Both the position numbers and the translations under genes were made by a program. The notes beneath the pieces were generated by a model, which was not told where the DNA came from, did no database searches, and saw nothing but the letters and a program-made list of their open reading frames with translations. Shown here piece after piece: positions 1 through 8,588 of a DNA stretch of 52,787 bases. This DNA comes from Bacteroidota bacterium (GTDB lineage: Bacteria > Bacteroidota > Bacteroidia > Chitinophagales > Chitinophagaceae), in the NCBI GenBank assembly GCA_947476825.1, contig CANJRV010000007.1, positions 1 through 52,787 on the forward strand, in the 5' to 3' direction. Positions within the stretch are counted from its first letter, which is position 1. Each line of letters starts with the position of its first letter.

Positions 1-2496
1 ATTAAAAATTTCGCACAAAAACCATGGAATGAAAAGCCAAGTACCATTACTCCTTATGATAGTACGCAACGAAAAACATGGCATTATATCGGATACAATG
101 TGCATGATTTTGCATTCTCTGCAGACCCATCTTATCGACTTGGTGAAACCGAATGGAATGGTGTAAAATGCATTTGCATCGTCACTGAACCTCATGCATC
201 CAAATGGCAAAACACACCAAATTATATTGCTAAAATAATTCAAACTTTCTCAACTGATTTTGGACAATATGAATATCCAAAAATTGTTGCTGCAGATGCG
301 AATGATGGCATGGAGTATCCAATGATAACGATGGATGGCGGTGCTGATCCTGATAATAGAGGTTTGCTTGTTCATGAAATAGGTCACAATTGGTTTTATG
401 GTATGATAGGTAATAATGAGACCTATAGAGCTGCATTGGATGAAGGCTTTACGCAGTTTTTGACTGCATGGGGTTTGGCAAAAATAGATGGTGATACCAT
501 GATAGAAACACCAGATCAAAATAAATACAAACGTCATCATAGAGATGTCAAATTAGTGATGGATAGAAATATTTATCCTCGCTATATTGGAGATGCGATG
601 CGTGGCGAAGATAAAATGTTGAACACCCATTCGAATGATTTTCATAGTGCATTGGGACATGAAAATGGCTATAGTAATGTTTACCACAAAACAGCAACCA
701 TGCTATATAATTTGCAATATGTATTAGGCGATACCTTATTTTTAAATGCGATGAAACACTATGTTTCCAAATGGAAAATAGCACATCCTTATTTTGAAGA
801 TTTTCGACAAAGCATCATCGAATACACGCACCAAGACTTGAATTATTTCTTTGACCAATGGCTTGAAACGACCAAGACCATTGATTATGGCATTCGTTCT
901 ATCAAAAAAACAAAGGTGAAAGATGAATTCAATATTACGTTTAAACGCTATGGTCAAATGCAAATGCCCATTGATTTTACTGTCACTGCAAAAGATAAAA
1001 AAACCTATAACTACACCATTCCAAATAATTATTTTATCAAAAATTCTGCTTCCACAAAATTAGCAAAATGGTATGGTTGGGATATACTTAACCCAACTTA
1101 TACTGCAAAAGTGATGATACCATCTGGTGTAAAATTCGTTCAAATAGATCCGACATATAGACTAGCCGATGTGAACATGTTGAACAATTACAAAATAGCA
1201 GGTTTGCATATCAAACCTAAATCAGCCATTATAAGATGGGAAAGCTATATCAATAATCCACTGAGTTGGAAAAAATACAATGCCTTTGTTCGCCCTGATA
1301 TTTGGTGGAATAATATTGACGGTATAAAATTAGGTATGCATGTAGATGGCACCTATATGAACTTTATGCGTAATTTATATTGCACGGTTTGGTTCAATAC
1401 GCGTCTACTTTCTGACGAAAAATACAAACCGTATGAAGGTCAAAGTTGGTATGCGAACACATCGCCAATTGATTATACTTTACGATATGATTCGCCTTTG
1501 AAAAATATCAACAAAAAAATCAACATCGGTATAGACTCTCGTTTGCTGGAAGGCTATTCGAGACATTCAATTTATTCTTTGTATAAATTGAGTAATACAA
1601 GTTCCTTCAAAATAGAAGCTATATCATCTTCACGAGTTGGAAAAGGTGCAAACTATTATTTGTTTACACCAAATGAATGGAGTTCCTATACTCATGCTGG
1701 TTCGCTCAATACGCAAACGAATTCTTATCTCCAATTGCAATGGAACAAACGCGTCAATTACTATAGAGGAAATGGCAAATTCAATATTACATTGCGCTCG
1801 CCATTGACGTATAATTATGCTTTTTTACAAGGCGAAACAGTTCACCAAATTACTTGGAAAAAACTGGATGCTAGGGCGCGTGCATTTGTTCGTTTGGGTA
1901 TGGGTAATGACATTCCAAAAGAAAGTACTTTATCTCTACAAGGAGCGAATCCAGAAGAATTGATGGAAAATAAATTCACCAGGTCACAAGGTGTTTTACC
2001 TTTGGATTGGGGCGGCTATTCGACAGACAATTTTTCACATATCCAAATGGGTGGCGGACTCAATTTAAGAGGATATACTGGTTATTATGCGATTGAAGAA
2101 GACGAAAAAAATAATGTCTACCTCAACTACAAAGGTCGCAGTGGCGCATCCATCAACATGGAACTTGACTTCGATAGATTGGTAAATATTCATCCAAAAA
2201 AAGTTAGAGATTATGTCCATTTTGATACTTACTTATTTGGAGATGCAGGTGTGATAAGTAGAAGTCTTTTGAATTATACAAACATCCCAACATTAGATCC
2301 TATAAAGCAATGGAGTAAAGTTCGAATAGATGCTGGAGTTGGTGTTGCACTCACTATCAAGAAACTTGGACCACTTGAAAAATTCACTCCATTTGTGATT
2401 CGATTTGACATGCCATTATTTTTAAGTTCACCGCCATATGCCAAACCAGATTATATTGCCTGGAGATGGGTTGTAGGGGTTAATAGAGCTTTTTGA
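1..2496 (+). CDS. M1 family metallopeptidase with C-terminal outer-membrane barrel-like domain (5' partial)
   Basis: The frame is open from base 1, so the GTG start at 100 in the ORF track is artificial and the true N-terminus lies outside the window. In the ORF numbering the zinc site is HEIGH (H92, E93, H96) with the third ligand E115 in DEGF, which is the HExxH-x18-E gluzincin pattern. A YHKT motif follows where M1 enzymes carry the catalytic tyrosine. The usual GxMEN exopeptidase motif is replaced by MDGGADPD, as in many Bacteroidota homologues. The last ~400 residues are not peptidase: they are rich in alternating aromatic strands and contain LNLRGY and FGDAGV, resembling the Omp85/surface-antigen barrel. 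The protein is probably an outer-membrane-anchored aminopeptidase. The peptidase call is secure; the barrel is inferred. Confidence 0.9.
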   Translation: MKNFAQKPWNEKPSTITPYDSTQRKTWHYIGYNVHDFAFSADPSYRLGETEWNGVKCICIVTEPHASKWQNTPNYIAKIIQTFSTDFGQYEYPKIVAADANDGMEYPMITMDGGADPDNRGLLVHEIGHNWFYGMIGNNETYRAALDEGFTQFLTAWGLAKIDGDTMIETPDQNKYKRHHRDVKLVMDRNIYPRYIGDAMRGEDKMLNTHSNDFHSALGHENGYSNVYHKTATMLYNLQYVLGDTLFLNAMKHYVSKWKIAHPYFEDFRQSIIEYTHQDLNYFFDQWLETTKTIDYGIRSIKKTKVKDEFNITFKRYGQMQMPIDFTVTAKDKKTYNYTIPNNYFIKNSASTKLAKWYGWDILNPTYTAKVMIPSGVKFVQIDPTYRLADVNMLNNYKIAGLHIKPKSAIIRWESYINNPLSWKKYNAFVRPDIWWNNIDGIKLGMHVDGTYMNFMRNLYCTVWFNTRLLSDEKYKPYEGQSWYANTSPIDYTLRYDSPLKNINKKINIGIDSRLLEGYSRHSIYSLYKLSNTSSFKIEAISSSRVGKGANYYLFTPNEWSSYTHAGSLNTQTNSYLQLQWNKRVNYYRGNGKFNITLRSPLTYNYAFLQGETVHQITWKKLDARARAFVRLGMGNDIPKESTLSLQGANPEELMENKFTRSQGVLPLDWGGYSTDNFSHIQMGGGLNLRGYTGYYAIEEDEKNNVYLNYKGRSGASINMELDFDRLVNIHPKKVRDYVHFDTYLFGDAGVISRSLLNYTNIPTLDPIKQWSKVRIDAGVGVALTIKKLGPLEKFTPFVIRFDMPLFLSSPPYAKPDYIAWRWVVGVNRAF

Positions 2497-2709
2497 TGGG
2501 AATGAAGAGAGTTTTTATTAGAACAAGTATGCTCCGCAGCATTGTTGCAATTTGGATTTATAAAATTGAATTGATAGGTTTGTGAGAAGCTAAAAAAATT
2601 ATGACACTCAAACTCTCGTCTTGCCTAATAAATAGGGCTAGGTGCTGAAAGATTGTATCGGCAATAAATAAGTTAGCTGCAAGCATTCAAATTCTGTAAA
2701 AATTGACAA

Positions 2710-3813
2710 ATGGATAGAATTTACATCATAGGAAACGGCTTTGATTGTGCACATCAATTACCGACGCGTTACATAGACTTTATTACTTGGTACATCGCAG
2801 ATTGTTTTCGTGTTGCGAATGAACAAAAGGATTTTGATAATGTGCATTTCAATATTATAAAAAGAACTGATTCCCCCTTCAATTTAGGCGGTGAAAAGAA
2901 TTTGAAGGATTTTGAAAAATTTAGAACCGATATAAAGCGTGTTTAAGATAATAAATATTCTCCCTTATACAGCCCTGGCCTAAAAATTTTCGAATGGACA
3001 ATAAAATCAGATTTTTTAAAAAAAATAATAGATAATTGCTCAGATTGCGGTTGGGTTGATATTGAAAAAGAGTTTTACTCTGCTTTGAAGCTGACCTCAG
3101 GAGTCACAAAAGTAGTTAAGATGTCTCCCAGTGAATCAATCGAAAGTCTTAACGATTGTTTTGAACTTTTGAAAATTAAGTTAATCGAATACTTGAAAAC
3201 TATAGACTGTAAAAAGATTAACTACGGTATACAAAATCTGTTGAACTTAAATAGCCTTTCTAATAAAGAAATAAAAGAACCAAGAACTTTTTTAATCATT
3301 AATTTTAATTATACTAATACAATCGAAAAGTATTTGAATTTTGAATGGCCAGAAGATGGAATAGGGCTTAAATATGAATTATTGCACATTCATGGAAAAG
3401 TATCTGAAGAAAAAAAGTATCCTATAATCTTTGGATATGGTGATGAGACTGATAAGTACTTTTCCCTACTTGAAGAATTAGATAATCATCAATTTGTAAA
3501 GTACTTCAAATCGGATGGATATGGTCTAAGTCCTAATTATAGAATTGTCAGTAAGTTTATTGACACAACAGAATATGAAGTTCATGTTTTGGGTCATTCA
3601 TGTGGTAGTTCAGATAGGGTTTTATTAAAGGCTATATTTGATAACCCAAGATGTATGGAAATTAAAATATTCCATCACAAGAGAGAAGATTTTACAACAG
3701 ACTTCATTGAAATTTATCGCAACATAAGTCGATGTTTTTCTGTTGACAATAGACATGCTTTTAAAGGAAAAACAATCAACTATATTGAGCGAAATCATTT
3801 ACCACAATATTAA
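2710..3813 (+). pseudogene. abiH: AbiH-family phage abortive infection protein, interrupted by one in-frame TAA
   Basis: Two track ORFs (2710-2946 and 3085-3813) are in the same frame. The 46 codons after the first stop are also open and encode AbiH-like sequence (WVDIEKEFYSALK), so this is one 368-codon frame with a single TAA at 2944-2946. The N-terminus has the family signature IIGNGFDCAHQLPTRY. Later come NFNYTNTIEKY, HIHGKV and GHSCGSSDRVLL, the conserved AbiH blocks. AbiH proteins act in abortive infection against phage by a poorly known mechanism. The 3085 start in the track is a TTG inside the gene and is not a real start. It is either a recent nonsense mutation or a base-calling error; the rest of the frame is well preserved. 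It lies next to other defence-type and mobile genes. Confidence 0.85.
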
Positions 3814-3893
3814 GTAATAGCCTGCACCTAAGATGCGGTAATTGCGCAATGACGGATTTAGTAACTATTCAATCATCTTTTCTTTAATTTTCT

Positions 3894-3924
3894 TTTGGTT
3901 GTTTATCCATACTTCCTATCTTTA
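3894..3924 (+). promoter_or_regulatory. Bacteroidota-type promoter
   Basis: TTTG at 3894-3897 is followed after 19 bases by TATCTTTA at 3917-3924, one mismatch from the Bacteroidota TTTG-N19-TAnnTTTG pattern. It would serve the small gene starting at 4009, about 85 bases downstream. Inferred from sequence only. Confidence 0.35.
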
Positions 3925-4008
3925 CTTCTGCCACAACGCAAGCCTCCAACCATTGGCAAAAATCCTGAATAAGAATCCTAAAATGAATGAATTAAAAACT
4001 ATGTTTCT

Positions 4009-4278
4009 ATGATAAAAAATGAACCGAAATATTTAGAATGGATTGAAAGAAACGGAGTTGGCAAAAATGATCTAGTTGCTTCTTCAACCAAATCATATAT
4101 TTCATACTTGAATACTGTTTCTAAATTAATTGGTGAAGACATATCAGAAAAAAATCTTTATCATGAAACCTGTGTAATTGAAATAGCTAACAAACTGAAA
4201 GGAATGAAAAGTCAAAAGTCAATTTCAAATTACAAGTCTGCCTTGAGACAATATGCTGAAATGGTACAAAACGGATAA
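4009..4278 (+). CDS. Small protein resembling a stand-alone SAM-like (recombinase core-binding) domain
   Basis: This is an 89-residue helical protein containing TKSYISYLNTVSKLIGEDI and KSISNYKSALRQY. The layout matches the SAM-like core-binding domain found at the N-terminus of tyrosine recombinases and of some restriction endonucleases. No catalytic domain follows: the frame ends at TAA and I found no continuation in the next ~390 bases. It is either a small protein in its own right or the stump of a larger recombinase or restriction gene. It sits between the broken abiH and the secreted Lcl protein. The family assignment is tentative. Confidence 0.5.
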   Translation: MIKNEPKYLEWIERNGVGKNDLVASSTKSYISYLNTVSKLIGEDISEKNLYHETCVIEIANKLKGMKSQKSISNYKSALRQYAEMVQNG

Positions 4279-4666
4279 CTGAACAAAGCCAGTTACCTAC
4301 TATCAATTCCCTATAACAATTTTACACATCACACTTCGTAAGTTTCTAAAAGACTTTGGTTCATCAAATTATTACGCACTTTCAAAAAAGAGGAACCTTT
4401 ACTCCTCACATTAAAATAAATATTTTTCCATTTTCATCATCTCATTTTATATTCAATTGCTTCTTTATTCTTTATTTTTTTAGTCAGGCAACCTTTGCGG
4501 TTTGACTTTTACAATTTTGACCTAATTTTTGAAATTTAAAGCCACATAAATAATTAAAATTTAAAATCAGTTTTAAGCATAGATTCTCTTTACTCTCAAA
4601 GTAGCAATTTCGGAACTTACAAACCAAATAAAATTAATAAGGTTTAGTTCTATATTTTATACAATC
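4279..4666. other. Non-coding AT-rich gap
   Basis: This gap of 388 bases between the small domain protein and the convergent Lcl gene is very AT-rich. I see only a weak GAGGA/TCCTC hairpin near 4391-4408 and no coding remnant. Confidence 0.5.
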
Positions 4667-5386
4667 TTAGCGAACACATTGGAATGGCAAATGAGTAGAA
4701 TTTGCATCCTCTGGTGTAATATAAAAATAATTACTAGTTTTAAGAAATATAATCCTTTGACTAGGTGTATTTTCTAGCCTCGTTTTTGTCCATAAATATG
4801 AAGTAATTATTGATCTTCCATTCAATTCAATATAGTTTTCTACTTCATCTGCAGTTGGCAATCTCCAATCTGTATGTCCATTTTCAACCAACAGCCTACA
4901 ATATTCTACTGCTTCAAAGTACACCATTGTTGTGGGTGAAATATTTGAGAATTCCGTAATGCCAGAATTGATTGGTGTTATAGCTCCTGCACTTGCTGCG
5001 TATAATGCATACGGTACACTCATCATTTGTTGAGTACCAAGGTTAATGTAATTATTGCTAGCATTGGTATCAATTTCCACTTCTAAAAACTTAGTATGCA
5101 AAGCCCAATTTATACTTGCAAAACTATTAATAGTTGGAATGCCATTAGCAATTGTCAGCGTTACCATTCCTAGTGGAGAAGTCGTTACAGCTTGTGTTTC
5201 TTGGTATTCAATAGGTCCAGTAATGATGCTATCTCTAAAACTAAAACGCATAACAATAGGCTTATTGACAAGTAGGTTTCCTACATTGTTTCGCAATATA
5301 GATTGATAAGAAATACCTTGTGGCACTTGAGCAATTAGTATGCTTGTGAAACTTATAAAGAACAGGCAGGAGAAAAGTGTTTTCAT
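4667..5386 (-). CDS. Secreted protein with C-terminal Lcl/DUF1566-like domain
   Basis: The 239-residue product begins with a clear signal peptide (MKTLFSCLFFISFTSILIAQ) followed by VPQGISYQSILRN. That opening is common in Bacteroidota surface or tail-fibre-like proteins, where a beta-rich segment ends in MSVPYALYAASAG. The last ~90 residues (EAVEYCRLLVENGHTDWRLPTADEVENYI, then SYLWTKT and LPFQCVR) match the Lcl C-terminal domain (DUF1566/FGE-like). It is probably exported to the periplasm or surface; substrate and role are unknown. It is transcribed divergently from mntA. Confidence 0.75.
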   Translation of the reverse strand: MKTLFSCLFFISFTSILIAQVPQGISYQSILRNNVGNLLVNKPIVMRFSFRDSIITGPIEYQETQAVTTSPLGMVTLTIANGIPTINSFASINWALHTKFLEVEIDTNASNNYINLGTQQMMSVPYALYAASAGAITPINSGITEFSNISPTTMVYFEAVEYCRLLVENGHTDWRLPTADEVENYIELNGRSIITSYLWTKTRLENTPSQRIIFLKTSNYFYITPEDANSTHLPFQCVR

Positions 5387-5533
5387 AAAAAAATATTTTA
5401 TTCAACAAATGTAATATAAGCAGCTTGGTAATTTATGAAAATATATTCGTCACCAGTATCCAACATCCATACTTTTAAAACCTTTGATCCCAATACTATT
5501 TGGCGAACTCATCCGTGTAACTTATATTTGAGT

Positions 5534-5842
5534 ATGAATATTGAAGAAACCAAAATTGGACAAATTCAGGAGCTCTGTAAATCTAACAGAGTAAAAACTT
5601 TATTTGCATTTGGATCAGTTTTACGAGATGACTTCAATGAATTATCTGATGTTGATTTAGTGGTCGACATTGACGAAAAAGACCCGTTTAAATATACAGA
5701 CTTGTATTTCCATATAAAATCAAAGCTTGAAGAAATTCTTAAAAGGCAGGTTGATTTATTGGAAGAAAGGGCAATAAAAAATAGAATATTTAGGCAGCAA
5801 TTTGAAAACACTAAGGTGGAAATTTATGGATATAAGAATTAA
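5534..5842 (+). CDS. mntA: MntA-type minimal nucleotidyltransferase antitoxin
   Basis: The 102-residue protein carries the polymerase-beta-superfamily motif GSX10DXD (FGS...SDVDLVVD), which defines MNT/MntA antitoxins. In characterised pairs MntA attaches AMP to a tyrosine of the partner HepT and so inactivates it. I chose ATG 5534 instead of the track start at 5435, because the 33 extra N-terminal residues have no family support and the domain begins just after MNIEETKIGQ. The stop overlaps hepT by 17 bases, which implies translational coupling. It forms a two-gene toxin-antitoxin operon in the accessory zone. Confidence 0.85.
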   Translation: MNIEETKIGQIQELCKSNRVKTLFAFGSVLRDDFNELSDVDLVVDIDEKDPFKYTDLYFHIKSKLEEILKRQVDLLEERAIKNRIFRQQFENTKVEIYGYKN

Positions 5843-6164
5843 TTCTTGGTTAGTTGATATACTACAGTGTATAGAGGAGATATTTGTTTTTCTTGGAGAA
5901 AAAAGAGATTTTAATGCATATCTCACAGACATTAAAACAAAGAAGGCAGTAGAGCGAAATTTGGAAATAATTGGAGAAGCCGTCAGTCGCATTTTGAATG
6001 TTGATAGCGATTTTAATCTTAATAATGCAAAAAATATTATTGGAACAAGAAATCGAATTATTCATAGCTATGACAACATTTCGGATGAAATAATATGGGC
6101 AATTGTTTGTCGTGAGTTACCTGATTTAAAAATCCAAGTTGAACAATTATTAAATGAAGCGTAA
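5826..6164 (+). CDS. hepT: HepT-like RNase toxin (DUF86)
   Basis: The 112-residue all-helical protein has the HEPN active-site motif R-x4-H-x-Y (RNRIIHSY) at about residues 77-84. It also has the conserved AVERNLEIIGEA block of the DUF86/HepT family. HepT toxins are ribonucleases held in check by the cognate MntA. The start at 5826 (MDIRINSWLVDIL) is preferred over the track start at 5802 because it matches the usual family N-terminus. Both catalytic residues are present and the frame is intact, unlike several neighbouring accessory genes, as expected if the toxin-antitoxin pair maintains itself. Confidence 0.87.
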   Translation: MDIRINSWLVDILQCIEEIFVFLGEKRDFNAYLTDIKTKKAVERNLEIIGEAVSRILNVDSDFNLNNAKNIIGTRNRIIHSYDNISDEIIWAIVCRELPDLKIQVEQLLNEA

Positions 6165-6317
6165 AGAATTGGCTTCGACCAAACCTTTAGCTTTAGATAC
6201 TCTTAGCTTGTTTTTCAAAATCGTATACGCATCAAAATGCTCTACAATTTGCAGGACTATTTGTTCTGAAACTGGAATATTAGCCTGAATAAATTGTTTC
6301 AATTCTACTTTATGCAT
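6150..6317 (-). pseudogene. Short ORF resembling the N-terminus of a Crp/Fnr-family regulator
   Basis: This 55-codon ORF is absent from the track and starts at the ATG complementary to 6315-6317. Its translation, opening MHKVELKQFIQANIPVSE with EHFDAYTILKNKL further on, looks like the first helix-turn of Bacteroidota Crp/Fnr proteins. Those normally run LSEE....l...f..k.ykKge and then continue into the cyclic-nucleotide-binding barrel. Here the frame stops before any barrel, and it overlaps the 3' end of hepT by 15 bases. It is probably a gene remnant, though a small independent protein cannot be excluded. Confidence 0.4.
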
Positions 6318-6381
6318 GGTATTTCTTTTTCCAATTTTTATCTAATATTGCGAATCTTTAATATGAATTTTATTATAAAAA

Positions 6382-6954
6382 TTACACCCTCAACATCCCG
6401 CGAAATCCTCGTCCTGCATAATAGGACTCGGCACCATTATGGTAAATAAAAATGGTACCGTATCGATAATCGGCGAAAATTGCGCCACCTAGTTTTCTGA
6501 TTGCAGCAGGTGTGTTTATCCAACTGAAAGTCTTGGTATCAAACTTCCCAAGTTGCTGCAACTCTCGATATTGTTCTTCTCCTAATATTTCAATACCCAT
6601 ACTTTCAGCAGCATGGATTGCACTATCCTTCGGCTTATTTTCTTTTCTTGAAGCCAATGCTTCGGCATCATAACAAAAACTTCGGCGACCACTAGGACTT
6701 TCAGCAGCACAATCATAAAAAATATATTCACCAGTTTTTTTATCCATTCCAACCACATCTGGTTCGCCACCAGTTCTTTCCATTTCAGACAAAGACCATT
6801 GTTTTTCATCATTGCCTTTACTGCAAATACGCTCTTCCACTTCGGACCATTTGATACCTTTATGCCTAGGCATATTTTTTTCAAAACGAGTTTTTAGCGT
6901 ACTCAATAATTCGGCTAATTGTGCTGTGCTTAATTTATTTTTAGTTGCTTTCAT
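6382..6954 (-). CDS. DUF4256 family protein
   Basis: The 190-residue protein contains GGEPDVVGMDKKTGEYIFYD, SPSGRRSFCYDAEALASRK and a C-terminal GGAIFADYRYGTIFIYHNG-ESYYAGRGFRG. These are the recognisable blocks of DUF4256, a soluble family of unknown function found in Bacteroidota, Firmicutes and others. It has no signal peptide and no membrane segment. The length is normal and the frame intact. It reads toward hepT and is separated by AT-rich DNA from the RAYT pseudogene upstream. No function can be assigned. Confidence 0.85.
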   Translation of the reverse strand: MKATKNKLSTAQLAELLSTLKTRFEKNMPRHKGIKWSEVEERICSKGNDEKQWSLSEMERTGGEPDVVGMDKKTGEYIFYDCAAESPSGRRSFCYDAEALASRKENKPKDSAIHAAESMGIEILGEEQYRELQQLGKFDTKTFSWINTPAAIRKLGGAIFADYRYGTIFIYHNGAESYYAGRGFRGMLRV

Positions 6955-7300
6955 TTTTAGTTCATTTTCTTTTTAAAGTTATTATTATTTTTTAAGAATA
7001 TTTTTCAAGTTGGTTAAACTAATATGCATGTCAAGAATAGAATCGAATAATAACAAATGCGAATAATTTGACATTCTATTTTCATGGTGTAAAAAATTTA
7101 TCCTCATTCCATTTCGCAGGATTATTTATGACATAATTAGAAATGTTTTGATACGCTTGTTCATCACGAATTATATTTTCGTAATAATTGCGTTACCATA
7201 ATTTTCCATCAAACCTTTGCCATCCGAATGTTTTAACCCCACGAATGTATTCAACAGTTGTTTTAGATTTAAATGCGTCCATCATATCACCGATTGTTTT

Positions 7301-7327
7301 CGTAGGGGCAACCCTTGTGGTTGCCCC
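7301..7327 (+). repeat. REP-like palindrome inside the RAYT gene, copy 1
   Basis: The stretch begins cgtaggggcaaccct and ends ggttgcccc. Its own ends are complementary (GGGGCAAC/GTTGCCCC) and it is nearly identical, in opposite orientation, to 7511-7537. It is read as coding sequence within the transposase gene. Confidence 0.65.
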
Positions 7328-7510
7328 ATCATTTTGGGCAACCACAGAAATTCCCCCGACAATTTGCAATACCCTATGAAAATGATTTGGCATTACAATG
7401 TATTCGTGCAATTCAATATTTTGAAATCGTGTGATTAATGCCACCCATTCTGTTTCAATCATTTTCCCTGCATCATTTAATATCATGTCCTTATTTTCAA
7501 TTTTGCCAAA

Positions 7511-7537
7511 GGGCAACCACAAGGGATTGCCCCTACG
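7511..7537 (-). repeat. REP-like palindrome inside the RAYT gene, copy 2
   Basis: This is an inverted copy of 7301-7327 differing by a one-base indel at the centre. On the minus strand it encodes part of the ERRGNPLWLPFGK segment, so the palindrome has been absorbed into the reading frame. Confidence 0.65.
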
Positions 7538-7724
7538 CTCGCAACATATTGTTATGAAATATAAACCTGCCCGCGAATAATCATATCCTCTCAAACGGAT
7601 TGACCTACGATGATGAATGTTGGGATTGAAGGGCATTTTTTATTTGGTTACAAATTTCGAGACTGTATTTTTTTTATTTGAGAAATAACGAAGGAATTAG
7701 GCTGACTACAATTTTAATTTCCAA

Positions 7725-7754
7725 GGCTAGCAAAGGTTTGTAACCTGTGCTCAC
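7725..7754 (+). repeat. REP-like element, copy 1 (ggctag...ggtttg.aacc)
   Basis: A 30-base element with the core GGTTTGTAACC matches 8260-8289 in direct orientation at about 22 of 30 positions. The two copies lie on either side of the DUF6855 pseudogene. Confidence 0.5.
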
Positions 7755-7759
7755 AAATT

Positions 7760-8166
7760 TTATTTAGCTCTCATTTTATTTCCTTTTGCCCCATGGGTAA
7801 CTTCTGCAAGTCCTAGTGCCTCCATCAATGGTGGTATATACATACCGAAGCGTCCACGTAATCCTTTTTTAAGTCCGTACCAACCGCCAACAGGATTATT
7901 TTCTGAACGCCCCATGCTTCTACTGTGCCTTCCTTTGCTGGCTTTTGTTCGTCAGCACTTCCTAGATCTATCCAATCTCCGTGATCTTTCAGCATTTTAT
8001 GTAAATCAGCTAGACAGTCGATATTGTAATGCAGAACTGTTTTACCAACCGTACATACTAAAATATCTTTCCCATCTTTTTGGTCAATATGCATGGTGTA
8101 TTAACTAGACAATGGTGGTGTTTTTAGAGACATTGGTTTTTCTTTTGTTCCTATTTTAAAACTCAT
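7760..8166 (-). pseudogene. DUF6855 family protein, broken by a stop codon and a frameshift
   Basis: The track ORF 7825-8094 is the middle of a longer gene. Upstream the same frame reads MSFKIGTKEKPMSLKTPPLSS, then TAA, then YTMHIDQKDGKDILVC; family members have E at the stop position. Downstream, after VEAWG, the frame must shift by one base to continue RSENNPVGGWYGLKKG, then RFGMYIPPLMEALGLAEV and a final NKMRAK at 7760. The repair needs one extra G in a GGGG run. The family has no known function. Two independent lesions make a true pseudogene more likely here than a sequencing artefact. It is flanked by REP-like repeats. Confidence 0.85.
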
Positions 8167-8588
8167 AGAATTGATTTTATTTTTATGAAAGGTTATGCTT
8201 TTATGCAAATTAGTTTTTTTCGTCACACCACTTCCTTTTCTTTAATGACTAAAGATTAGGGCTAGTGAGGGTTTGCAACCAATGCTTACAGAGCGTCTCC
8301 CAAAAATACCCCGCTTAGCTATCCTAACAAAACTAGCAAAAAGGAGTCGGTAGTCATTCTGCATTTCAAGATATTAAAGATTTTATAATACCCAAATATA
8401 TGACTAGAAATAAGTGGTACATATTTTTTCTTATTTTATGAAATTGCTATTCGATAATTTACTTTATTTCACACAATCCTACATGCTTGTGCTTAAAATA
8501 AATCTTACAAAATATTTTTACTTCCCAATGTAGAATGGAATATTCCGATACGATGATACATAACGAAACCAATCTATTTTACCTGCAT
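8167..8588. other. Non-coding gap between DUF6855 pseudogene and efflux operon
   Basis: These 422 bases hold no ORF with recognisable content. The only structure seen is the REP-like copy at 8260-8289; the rest is AT-rich and featureless. It lies downstream of the RND operon, so it may contain that operon's terminator, but I see no strong hairpin with a T-tract. Confidence 0.5.
8260..8289 (+). repeat. REP-like element, copy 2 (ggctag...ggtttg.aacc)
   Basis: A direct, diverged copy of 7725-7754 with the palindromic core GGTTTGCAACC. It lies about 500 bases from copy 1, on the other side of the DUF6855 pseudogene. Confidence 0.5.

Larger units (their letters stand above)
7082..7636 (-). pseudogene. 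REP-associated tyrosine transposase (RAYT, IS200-like Y1 family) with a premature stop
   Basis: The track shows 147 residues ending at FDGKLW. Reading through the TAA at 7193-7195 the same frame continues RNYYENIIRDEQAYQ...NNPAKWNEDKFFTP to a TGA at 7082-7084, which is the expected RAYT tail. Family members have Q (CAA) at the stop, so a single C-to-T change explains it. Conserved features are the opening RRSIRLRGYDYSRAGLYFITICC, the HUH motif in MPNHFHRV and the catalytic Tyr in the TTVEYIRG segment. RAYTs move REP palindromes, and two REP-like palindromes lie inside this gene. The loss of the C-terminal helix would probably inactivate it. Confidence 0.88.

Noticed and set aside
2497-2709. 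Possible attachment site or promoter island between the peptidase and abiH
   Set aside because: No repeat shared with the other side of the accessory zone and no clear TTTG-N19-TAnnTTTG was found.
2944-2946. Possible reassignment of TAA to a sense codon, since four genes have in-frame TAA
   Set aside because: The expected residues at these stops differ (Q, E and others), and many intact housekeeping genes in the window end at TAA. Nonsense mutation or sequencing error is simpler.
5435-5533. Extended N-terminus of MntA from the track start
   Set aside because: The extra 33 residues have no family match and the downstream ATG gives the canonical domain start.
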